Shown: positions 57,520 through 64,000 of the stretch, in pieces
Numbering within the stretch: position 1 is the stretch's first letter
How the letters are laid out: every line of letters starts with the position of its first letter
Assembly: GCF_003253005.1 (NCBI RefSeq)
Contig: NZ_QEPZ01000004.1
Span: 124,001-188,000 of the forward strand
Origin: Haemophilus parainfluenzae
GTDB taxonomy: Bacteria > Pseudomonadota > Gammaproteobacteria > Enterobacterales > Pasteurellaceae
Reading direction: 5' to 3'
Length of the DNA stretch: 64,000 nucleotides
The notes under the pieces: generated by a model
Told to the model about the DNA's origin: nothing
What the model saw: the letters and a program-made list of their open reading frames with translations, nothing else
Database searches by the model: none
Position numbers and translations under genes: made by a program

Positions 57520-57858
57520 TTAAATACATCCACCACAGCTCCCACAGCGCCAATCTTCCTTATTCACCGCTTTATAGAATGCTCGTATGGTTTCTTCTTC
57601 TAAAGGGATATTGTGCTCGATAAAAACATCAGAAAGCCAATCGATGTTTTCCACAATCCAATCATCTTCCATTAAGCCTTCTCGGTAAAGCTCATCTTCG
57701 GGATCCATAAAATTATAAATATTATTTGTTCCCATATCTTTATCACGGTGTTCAAGTGGCAGTACTACAGGTAAACCAAGATAAGTAATGTCCCAATGAC
57801 CTAGACATAGCGTATTGCCCTTTGATGACCAACTCGCGTTGAATGGATTATTACTCAT
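57520..57858 (-). CDS. Small acidic cysteine-ended protein of unknown function
   Basis: Protein of 112 residues. It starts MSNNPFNASWSSKGNTLCLG and ends WRCGSCGGCI, three cysteines within seven residues, which suggests a metal or redox site. The middle is very acidic (DPEDELYREGLMEDDW). I cannot name a family. It is transcribed alone between norB and upp; a GAA-rich sequence before the start is a weak ribosome binding site. Confidence 0.65.
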   Translation of the reverse strand: MSNNPFNASWSSKGNTLCLGHWDITYLGLPVVLPLEHRDKDMGTNNIYNFMDPEDELYREGLMEDDWIVENIDWLSDVFIEHNIPLEEETIRAFYKAVNKEDWRCGSCGGCI

Positions 57859-57992
57859 GTTGAAATGTTATAAAAAAAGTTGAAGGTATGGAGAGTATAG
57901 ATCTAAAGACAAATTTAATCATACTTAAAAGAAGGTAAATAGTTTGATGGAGATCAAAGTGCGGTCAGAAAATTTAACGGATTTTTCACAAA

Positions 57993-58022
57993 TAAAAAGC
58001 GGCCAGTTATTTAGCCGCTTTT
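57993..58022 (-). terminator. Terminator of norB
   Basis: AAAAGCGGC and GCCGCTTTT form a nine-base stem with a ten-base loop; on the minus strand it is followed by TTATTTG. It lies directly behind the norB stop. Confidence 0.85.
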
Positions 58023-58040
58023 GCATGATAATAAACCTAG

Positions 58041-60284
58041 TTAAGCTATTTTTTTCGGTTTAAAGAAAATCATCGTAAAGATTTGCCAGAAGAAGGCGAG
58101 TGCACCGAAGATGAATACCACGTCACCACCTAAACGAACCCAACGTAAGGTATCGAATAATGGTTGTTGCATAAATTCTTCACTACGTGCATACCATAAG
58201 CCTTCAGAGATACTTGCATATCCTTGAATAACACCGATAGGTAATAAGCTTGATACGATCATTAACACTAAACCGCCATTTAACAACCAGAAGCCCCATT
58301 TCATTAATTTATCGTTAAATGGTGTATCTGGGCGTAAGTAACGAGCAATTAAGAAGACGAAGCCTAATGCTAAGAAACCATATACACCGAATAATGCAGC
58401 GTGAGCATGAACGGCAGTGGTATTCAAGCCTTGGATATAGTAAAGCGAAATTGGTGGGTTGATTAAGAAACCAAATACGCCAGCACCTAGCATATTCCAG
58501 AATGCTACAGCTACGAAGCAGTAAAGAGGCCATTTTAAGCGATCCATCCAAGGTGCTTTTTGTTTCATTGCCCAGTGTTCCCAAGCTTCATGACCTAATA
58601 ACACTAATGGAACTACTTCAAGTGCAGAGAATGATGCACCTACTGCGATAATCGGAGTTGTTGCACCTGCGAAGTATAAGTGGTGGAAAGTACCTGGGAT
58701 ACCACCGATTAGGAACAATGCCGCTTCAGTAATGGTTGCCACAGTCGCAGTACGACGTGAAACTAAACCTAAACTTACGAAGATGAATGAAAGTGCCGCT
58801 ACAGAGAATACTTCGAAGAAGCCTTCTACCCATAGGTGAACTACCCACCAGCGCCAGTATTCCATCACAGAAATGTGAGTGTGCTCGCCATAGAATAATG
58901 CAGGGCCATAGAATAAACCGATCGCAATTACGGAAGCGAAGAATAATGCCAATAAGTTTTTATCACCCGGTTGTTTAAATGCGTTCACTGTACCGCGAAG
59001 CATTAAGACTAACCAGAATAAGATACCTGCGAATTTCACTGCTTGCCAGAAACGACCTAAGTCAATGAATTCATAGCCTTGGTGACCGAACATGAAGCTC
59101 CATTCTTCTGGAAGAATATGCGCAATCGCTAAGTAGCTACCAGTGAATGAACCGACGACTAATACCACTAATGCCCAGTAGAGAACATCCACACCCAATT
59201 TTTGGAATTTCGGATCTTTTCCGCCATTAATGATTGGCGCAAGGAATAAACCACCAGCTAAGAATGCCATTGCAATCCAGAATAAGGCTGCTTGAATATG
59301 CCATGTACGTACTAATGAATATGGGAAGTATTGAGAAATATCAATACCATAGAACTCTTGACCTTCAACCGTGTAGTGTGCGACAACGGCACCTAATGTG
59401 ACTTGCAAGAGGAAAAGTGCAAGCACAGTGAAGAGGTATTTACCTAATGAACGTTGAGAAGGGGTAAGTTGTAATTTTGTGAGCGGATCGAACTCAGGTG
59501 TAGGTGGTTCTTTTTCATCTTCACGTTTTTTGAATGACCAAATCCATACCACGAAACCAATACCTGCAATGAGGAATACCACACTCGCAATAGACCAAAT
59601 GACGTTTTCTGGAGTTGGCACGTTATTAATTAACGGCTCGTGTGGCCAGTTATTGGTATAACTTGCATGAGTATTTGGACGTTCAGCAGATGCAGTCCAT
59701 GCGGTCCAGAAGAAGAATTTAGCTAAGTCTTTACGAGCTTGTAAATCAGGAAGAGTATTATCCTTCATTGCAAAGTGTTCACGGGTCACTTTGGTTGCAG
59801 GATCATCACCGTATAAAGAGATGTAGTATTGTGCTGTTTTTTCCATTGCCGCTAAACGGGTGTTTGAAAGCACAACGGTACCGTTTTCAACTTTGCTACC
59901 ACGATATTCTTTGGTTAGACGCGCTTTTAATAAGGTTTGTTGTTCATCATTTAAATCAGCGAAGTTTTTACCAAATTCTTGATTCGCTGTAATATCCAAC
60001 CAGTTAGTTAATTCACGGTGAAGCCAATCTGCCGTCCAGTCTGGCGCTTGGTATGCACCATGACCCCAAACTGACCCGACTTGCATACCACCAGTGGTTT
60101 GCCAAGCGGTTTGACCATGTAAAATATCATCGTGAGTAATCACTTTTTCGCCAGATTCAGAAACATATTGTTGCGGAATTGGTGGTGCTTCACGATAAAC
60201 TTCGAACCCATAGTAACCGAGAATGGAGAAGGCTCCAATCAATACGGCGACTAATAGGTACCAGAACTTTTTATACTGTCCCAT
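58041..60284 (-). CDS. norB: Quinol-dependent nitric oxide reductase (qNOR)
   Basis: Membrane enzyme of 747 residues reducing two NO to N2O with quinol electrons. The N-terminal 200 or so residues form the extra periplasmic domain of the single-subunit quinol type, lacking a haem-c CXXCH. The rest has some twelve helices of the haem-copper oxidase fold, with histidines in RTWHIQAALFW, HLWVEGFFEVF, TFHHLYFAG and AVHAHAALFG for the haems and non-haem iron. The enzyme removes NO, for example that made during nitrite reduction. It is transcribed alone, with inverted repeats upstream. Confidence 0.94.
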   Translation of the reverse strand: MGQYKKFWYLLVAVLIGAFSILGYYGFEVYREAPPIPQQYVSESGEKVITHDDILHGQTAWQTTGGMQVGSVWGHGAYQAPDWTADWLHRELTNWLDITANQEFGKNFADLNDEQQTLLKARLTKEYRGSKVENGTVVLSNTRLAAMEKTAQYYISLYGDDPATKVTREHFAMKDNTLPDLQARKDLAKFFFWTAWTASAERPNTHASYTNNWPHEPLINNVPTPENVIWSIASVVFLIAGIGFVVWIWSFKKREDEKEPPTPEFDPLTKLQLTPSQRSLGKYLFTVLALFLLQVTLGAVVAHYTVEGQEFYGIDISQYFPYSLVRTWHIQAALFWIAMAFLAGGLFLAPIINGGKDPKFQKLGVDVLYWALVVLVVGSFTGSYLAIAHILPEEWSFMFGHQGYEFIDLGRFWQAVKFAGILFWLVLMLRGTVNAFKQPGDKNLLALFFASVIAIGLFYGPALFYGEHTHISVMEYWRWWVVHLWVEGFFEVFSVAALSFIFVSLGLVSRRTATVATITEAALFLIGGIPGTFHHLYFAGATTPIIAVGASFSALEVVPLVLLGHEAWEHWAMKQKAPWMDRLKWPLYCFVAVAFWNMLGAGVFGFLINPPISLYYIQGLNTTAVHAHAALFGVYGFLALGFVFLIARYLRPDTPFNDKLMKWGFWLLNGGLVLMIVSSLLPIGVIQGYASISEGLWYARSEEFMQQPLFDTLRWVRLGGDVVFIFGALAFFWQIFTMIFFKPKKIA

Positions 60285-60319
60285 TTTATCACTCCTAGAT
60301 TATTAGAAAATATCACTTC

Positions 60320-60376
60320 CTGATGATTAAATGTCGTAGATAATCATCAGAACCTAGATTCTACGCCAAGTAGAAT
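60320..60376. promoter_or_regulatory. Inverted repeats upstream of norB
   Basis: CTGATGATTA (60320-60329) and TAATCATCAG (60341-60350) are perfect 10-base arms 11 bases apart. A second perfect repeat ATTCTAC / GTAGAAT with a five-base spacer follows at 60358-60376. Both lie within 95 bases of the norB start, in a 332-base gap that has no gene. They are candidate operators for a nitric-oxide-responsive regulator or leader hairpins; I cannot fit them to the NsrR or NorR consensus with confidence. Confidence 0.5.
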
Positions 60377-60547
60377 ACCTGAGCAATTATATCTGGTATG
60401 TTTTACCAAAATTACCTAAAATTGAGTAATTTAATCAGGTAATGGAGAATGCAGAGCAAAATAATGTGTTTCTTTGGTGATGAATGACGTTATTAAATTT
60501 AAAAGGAAAGGATAGAGGCTAAGAAAAATCAACCAGATTATTAAAGA

Positions 60548-60573
60548 CTGAGCTTTACGATGGTAAAGCTCAG
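60548..60573. terminator. Probable terminator of gntP
   Basis: CTGAGCTTTAC and GTAAAGCTCAG form an 11-base perfect stem with a four-base loop downstream of gntP. On the minus strand the sequence after it is only moderately T-rich. Confidence 0.65.
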
Positions 60574-60616
60574 GATGGAAGATATTAATTTTTAGAAAAT
60601 AGGTTTTATTTAGAGA

Positions 60617-61966
60617 CTAGAGAATGATACTTCCAATTAATGCAATAATAAAACCTACGACACCGATTGAGGTTTCGAGTAATGTCCATGTTTTTAAAGT
60701 CGTTTTTGTATCCATTTCTAAGAAACGACTGATTAGCCAGAAACCTGAGTCATTTACGTGAGAAAGCACAGTAGCCCCTGATGCAATAGCGATCACAATA
60801 AAGCAAAGATCAAATTGGCTTAAGTCAGTTGCCGCAGCAACGGTAGGAGAAATCAGCGCAGCTGCTGTGGTTAAAGCAACGGTTGCTGAACCTTGTGCGA
60901 CACGCATTACCATAGCGATAACGAAAGCGGCAACAATGATCGGCATTCCTGTATTGGAAAGCATCGTAGATAGCACATCGCCAATACCACTGGCACGTAA
61001 TACACCACCAAACATTCCGCCTGCCCCCGTAACAAGCACGATAGAACAGATAGGGCCCAAGGCATTATCACAAATTTTTTCAATTTGTTCATAACTACGT
61101 TGGTCTTTTAGTAACAGAATTGCGACGATTAAGGTGATTAACAGTGCAACAGGTGTTTTACCAATTAAGCGAAGTGCTTCAACCCAGGTTTGTGATCCAT
61201 CAATGACTTTTGCCACGCTTAATGTATTTAAGCCAGTGTCTAATAAGATCAACAGAATTGGCAGTAATAATATTGTTATTACACGGGCAAAGCTCGGTGG
61301 ATTTTGCACAGATGTTTCACTGATTGCAGTGGCATTTAAAAATGCTTTTGGTAAATCAATATGAACTTTCTTGCTGATGAATAGGCTAAATAAATAAGTA
61401 CCGATATACCATGTTGGAATCGCACAAATTAAGCCCACAATCACCAATAAACCGATATTCACACCTAATAAATCACCAGAAGCTACTGGACCAGGATGCG
61501 GAGGTAAAAAAGCGTGCATTACAGCAAATGCGCCTGCAACAGGAAAGGCATAACGTAAAACGGAGCCACCAAAACGTTTAGCGACACTAAAGACGATAGG
61601 TAACATCACGACAAGCCCCGCATCAAAGAAAATAGGGAAGCCAAAAAGTAGTGCAGCAACACCTAATGCAAAGGGGGCTTTTTTCTCTCCAAATTTATTG
61701 ATTAGTGAATCTGCAAGCACTTTGGCTCCGCCAGTAATTTCAAGAAGTCGACCAATCATTGCACCCAAACCTACCAATAAGGCAACTGCTGCCAGTGTAT
61801 TACCAAATCCACCTAGCAAGGTTGGCAGGATTTTATCTACCGGAATCTGAGCAGCGAGTGCGGTAAGTAAACTCACAATAATTAATGCCACAAAAGCATG
61901 AACTTTGAATTTAATAATGAGTAAAAGTAGCAATAAGATTGCTACGATCATAATTGCAATGAGCAT
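60617..61966 (-). CDS. gntP: Gluconate:H+ symporter (GntP family)
   Basis: Membrane transporter of 449 residues with 12 or more hydrophobic segments, beginning MLIAIMIVAILLLLLLI. Family marks include FLPPHPGPVA and RVAQGSATVA. This ATG is chosen because GGAG lies at the right distance; an earlier in-frame ATG 17 codons upstream would overlap the GntR operator. It imports gluconate for phosphorylation by GntK, encoded divergently. Confidence 0.9.
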   Translation of the reverse strand: MLIAIMIVAILLLLLLIIKFKVHAFVALIIVSLLTALAAQIPVDKILPTLLGGFGNTLAAVALLVGLGAMIGRLLEITGGAKVLADSLINKFGEKKAPFALGVAALLFGFPIFFDAGLVVMLPIVFSVAKRFGGSVLRYAFPVAGAFAVMHAFLPPHPGPVASGDLLGVNIGLLVIVGLICAIPTWYIGTYLFSLFISKKVHIDLPKAFLNATAISETSVQNPPSFARVITILLLPILLILLDTGLNTLSVAKVIDGSQTWVEALRLIGKTPVALLITLIVAILLLKDQRSYEQIEKICDNALGPICSIVLVTGAGGMFGGVLRASGIGDVLSTMLSNTGMPIIVAAFVIAMVMRVAQGSATVALTTAAALISPTVAAATDLSQFDLCFIVIAIASGATVLSHVNDSGFWLISRFLEMDTKTTLKTWTLLETSIGVVGFIIALIGSIIL

Positions 61967-61985
61967 GGTTGTTCTCCGAATTGAA

Positions 61986-62001
61986 TTGTTACCCGTAACA
62001 T
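61986..62001. promoter_or_regulatory. GntR operator near gntP
   Basis: TTGTTACCCGTAACAT matches the GntR consensus ATGTTACCGGTAACAT with two differences. It lies about 20 bases upstream of the gntP start codon. Confidence 0.8.
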
Positions 62002-62042
62002 ACGCTTGATTTAACATTTGGTAAACGATTACTTTTCAAAAT

Positions 62043-62058
62043 TGTGATCTCATTCACA
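62043..62058. promoter_or_regulatory. CRP site in the gntP-gntK gap
   Basis: TGTGATCTCATTCACA is a perfect match to TGTGA-N6-TCACA. It is the nearer site to gntP. Confidence 0.8.
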
Positions 62059-62106
62059 TTATTTTTATCTTTAAAAGTGCGGTTAATTATGGTGATGAAT
62101 TTATTT

Positions 62107-62122
62107 TGTGATCTTGATCACA
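62107..62122. promoter_or_regulatory. CRP site near gntK
   Basis: TGTGATCTTGATCACA is a perfect match to the core with TTTT/AAAA flanks. It lies 69 bases ahead of the gntK start and directly beside a GntR operator. Confidence 0.82.
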
Positions 62123-62129
62123 AAATAAA

Positions 62130-62145
62130 ATGTTACTGGTAACAT
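62130..62145. promoter_or_regulatory. GntR operator near gntK
   Basis: ATGTTACTGGTAACAT differs from the GntR consensus at one central base. It lies seven bases after the CRP site and 45 bases ahead of gntK. Confidence 0.88.
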
Positions 62146-62190
62146 TTCGTTTGTAATTAGAGTATGGTAAATGAAAATTTGAAGAGGTGT

Positions 62191-62724
62191 ATGATGAATC
62201 ATAAACAAGAACAGATGGGAAAAAGTTTTATTCTAATGGGCGTATCAAGTACGGGGAAAACCTCCGTAGGAACAGAGGTAGCTCATCGTTTAGGAATAAA
62301 ATTAATTGATGGTGATGATCTTCATCCTAGAGCGAATATCATCAAAATGAGAGAGGGGCATCCGTTAAATGATGAAGACCGCGCGCCTTGGTTGGAGCGT
62401 ATTCGTGATGCAGCATTTAGTCTAGAGCGAAAAAGTGAAGTGGGGATCATTATTTGTTCTGCATTAAAGAAAAAATATCGCGATCTCATTCGTGAAGGGA
62501 ATGGAAACGTAAAATTCTTATTTTTAGAAGGCACTTTTGAACTGGTACTTGAGCGAATGAAACAGCGTAAAGGGCATTATATGAAAACCGATATGCTAAA
62601 AAGTCAGTTTGAGACATTGGAAGTACCTGGCCAAGATGAACCAGATGTTATTCATGTTGATATTTCTGGTCGTTTTGAGCAAGTGGTTGAACGCTGTGTA
62701 GAGGCATTAAAACCACTGATCTAA
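62191..62724 (+). CDS. gntK: Gluconokinase
   Basis: Kinase of 177 residues making 6-phosphogluconate. The P-loop reads GVSSTGKTSVG, and GDDLHP and LNDEDRAPWL are family motifs. The start chosen is the ATG just after GAAGAGGTGT; an earlier ATG nine codons upstream lacks a ribosome binding site. Divergent from gntP, with shared GntR and CRP sites. Confidence 0.95.
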   Translation: MMNHKQEQMGKSFILMGVSSTGKTSVGTEVAHRLGIKLIDGDDLHPRANIIKMREGHPLNDEDRAPWLERIRDAAFSLERKSEVGIIICSALKKKYRDLIREGNGNVKFLFLEGTFELVLERMKQRKGHYMKTDMLKSQFETLEVPGQDEPDVIHVDISGRFEQVVERCVEALKPLI

Positions 62725-62734
62725 AATAAAAGAA

Positions 62735-62768
62735 GTGCGGTCAAAATATTAGTATTTTTTGATCGCAC
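62735..62768. terminator. Terminator between gntK and gntR
   Basis: GTGCGGTCAAAA and TTTTGATCGCAC make a 12-base stem with one G-U pair. One arm is an uptake signal; the other is an imperfect copy. It serves two convergent genes. Confidence 0.75.
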
Positions 62769-62771
62769 AGC

Positions 62772-63767
62772 TTATATGCTTTCACCTAAATGGATTTTAA
62801 ATCCTAGATCAATTATTTTTTCTTTTAGTGGCTCTTTATTCAGTCTCGCTAACAATTCTTGTGCGGCAAGCTTGCCAATTTCTAAACGAGGGGTCATAAC
62901 AGTTGCGAGCTGAGGTGTGACCGAAAAGCCTACGTCATGTCCATGGAACCCTGCAATTGCAATCTGTTGAGGCACAGCAATACCTAATCGCTGGCATTCA
63001 AATAATGCACCAATCGCTAAGTCATCATTTGTACAAAAGATCCCGTTTGTTTCAGGACGTTCTTCTAAAATTTTACGTAGCTGCTTTCCACCCAATGTGA
63101 AAGAAGAAGCGGCTTCAGTAATCAAACTATAAGGTTCTAACCCATATTTTTTCATGGCTTGTTCATAACCTTGCATTTTTAATTGGGTTCGCTTATCCAT
63201 TCTTGCCGTGAAATAGACGATATTTTTATAACCACGCTGAATCATGGTTTCGACCATAGCTTGTGCTGCAACAACATTATCAAAACCAATGACTTGTTGA
63301 ATACCTGCTTGTGAGCTATCCATGATTTCAATGACTGGAATATTGGCGATTTCAATCATTTTAAGCGTACGTAAAGAGTGGTAGTTTTCCGATAAAATTA
63401 ATCCATCCACATTGTAAGAAAGTAAACTTTCAATACGTTCTTCTTCTTTTTTGACACTATATCCGTAGTGCGCAAGCATCGTCTGATAACCCGCAATATC
63501 GGCAACTTGCTCAATGCCTTTTAATACATCAGCAAATACATGATTAGTTAAAGAAGGGAGTAACACGCCAATAGCTTTACTTTTTGCATTAGACAAAATT
63601 TCTGGTGCACGATTAGGGATATAACCAAACTGCTCAATGGCTGCAGCGATACGTTGTTGGGTATCTTTGGCAACAGAATCAGGATTGCGTAAATAACGGC
63701 TTACCGTCATTTTAGTCATCCCAAGATGGTCGGCAATATCTTGTAAAGTAGGGCGTTTTTGTTTCAT
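62772..63767 (-). CDS. gntR: Gluconate utilisation repressor GntR (LacI family)
   Basis: LacI-type repressor of 331 residues. The N-terminal helix-turn-helix reads TLQDIADHLGMTKMTVSRYL, the hinge helix has APEILSNAKS, and the ligand domain covers about 60-331. Its operators are the two palindromes between gntP and gntK. It is convergent with gntK and has no obvious operator of its own. Confidence 0.92.
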   Translation of the reverse strand: MKQKRPTLQDIADHLGMTKMTVSRYLRNPDSVAKDTQQRIAAAIEQFGYIPNRAPEILSNAKSKAIGVLLPSLTNHVFADVLKGIEQVADIAGYQTMLAHYGYSVKKEEERIESLLSYNVDGLILSENYHSLRTLKMIEIANIPVIEIMDSSQAGIQQVIGFDNVVAAQAMVETMIQRGYKNIVYFTARMDKRTQLKMQGYEQAMKKYGLEPYSLITEAASSFTLGGKQLRKILEERPETNGIFCTNDDLAIGALFECQRLGIAVPQQIAIAGFHGHDVGFSVTPQLATVMTPRLEIGKLAAQELLARLNKEPLKEKIIDLGFKIHLGESI

Positions 63768-63873
63768 TGAAATGAGTAATTATGAATATTTTGTAGGAAA
63801 GTATAGCAAAAAACATTTAATTTTTTGACCGCACTTTCTATCAAAAATAAATTAATTTTGAGTAAAAATAATT

Positions 63874-63896
63874 GAGTTCTGTAATATACAGAACTC
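63874..63896 (-). terminator. Terminator of the partial gene at the right edge
   Basis: GAGTTCTGTA and TACAGAACTC form a 10-base perfect stem with a three-base loop. On the minus strand it is followed by AATTATTTTT, so it probably ends the gene running in from the right. Confidence 0.75.
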
Positions 63897-63950
63897 AGAA
63901 TATTATTAATTGATCTATTTGATTTTATAGGTTGATCTTGTATAAACAAA

Positions 63951-64000
63951 CTAACGTTTAAACATACCGCCTAAACCACCAAGGCCACCTAAGCCGCCTC
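63951..64000 (-). CDS. C-terminal fragment of a glycine-rich protein, possibly Ffh
   Basis: Only the last 15 codons are in the window. They read GGLGGLGGLGGMFKR and a stop. A Gly/Leu/Met-rich tail of this kind suits the C-terminus of the signal recognition particle protein Ffh in this family, but glycine-rich tails occur in other proteins and this is too short to be sure. Confidence 0.4.
   Translation of the reverse strand, partial: GGLGGLGGLGGMFKR

Noticed and set aside
1-64000. The many AAGTGCGGT / ACCGCACTT copies as a CRISPR or mobile repeat
   Set aside because: They are scattered singly or as inverted pairs, inside and between genes, without regular spacers; they are Haemophilus DNA uptake signals.

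Overview
The window is a contiguous piece of a Pasteurellaceae chromosome, almost certainly Haemophilus and most like H. parainfluenzae. The reasons are the low-GC coding style, dozens of copies of the Haemophilus DNA uptake signal (core AAGTGCGGT / ACCGCACTT, inside genes and as inverted pairs), protein sequences that read as close relatives of H. influenzae proteins, and several gene blocks in the H. influenzae order. A norB-type nitric oxide reductase and a PTS gene beside the nan genes argue against H. influenzae itself. The species call is an inference.

Layout. 1-6.6 kb (minus): periplasmic nitrite reduction nrfABCD, then the nrf-specific haem lyase genes nrfE, a dsbE-like gene and nrfF (cut by the left edge). 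6.9-13.3 kb: a DUF554 membrane protein, mutM, rpmG-rpmB, radC, then coaBC-dut-slmA-yheU-crp. 13.4-13.8 kb: a non-coding stretch with a strong promoter and a highly paired RNA candidate. 13.8-21 kb: nagE (minus) divergent from nanE-nanK-siaR-nanA-nagB-nagA; the GlcNAc genes look intact while nanA and nanK carry damaging changes. 21-29.3 kb: recF-dnaN-dnaA (minus) divergent from rpmH-rnpA-yidD-yidC, then mnmE and a frameshifted mntP. 29.4-34.3 kb: ppiD, hinT, ycfL-like, nagZ, rlmC. 34.3-38.8 kb (minus): a sit/yfe manganese/iron ABC transporter and pbpG. 39.1-45.5 kb: rlmN, pilW, rodZ, ispG, hisS, yfgM and a small membrane methyltransferase. 45.5-54.6 kb: sodA (minus), the cytochrome c maturation operon ccmABCDEF-dsbE-ccmH-ccmI, a VOC-fold gene and two unassigned exported proteins. 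54.6-58 kb (minus): hda, uraA, upp and a small cysteine-ended protein. 58-60.3 kb: norB. 60.6-63.8 kb: gntP, gntK and gntR, with paired GntR and CRP sites between gntP and gntK. The right edge carries the C-terminus of a further minus-strand gene.

How it fits together. The nrf genes, norB and both cytochrome c maturation sets describe anaerobic respiration on nitrite and detoxification of NO, with two parallel haem lyase branches: one for ordinary CXXCH haem sites, one presumably for the CXXCK site of NrfA. crp lies in the window, and CRP-like sites precede nanE/nagE and gntP/gntK. nagE, nagA and nagB form an uptake-and-catabolism route for GlcNAc. The upstream sialic-acid steps have lost a normal start codon (nanA) and a zinc ligand plus probable C-terminal sequence (nanK).

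Most notable: (1) the structured RNA candidate downstream of crp; (2) the decaying nan branch; (3) the one-base frameshift in mntP; (4) paired hairpins in the rpmB-rpmG leader; (5) uptake signals arranged as inverted pairs that act as terminators or attenuators. I saw no mobile element, CRISPR array, rRNA or tRNA.
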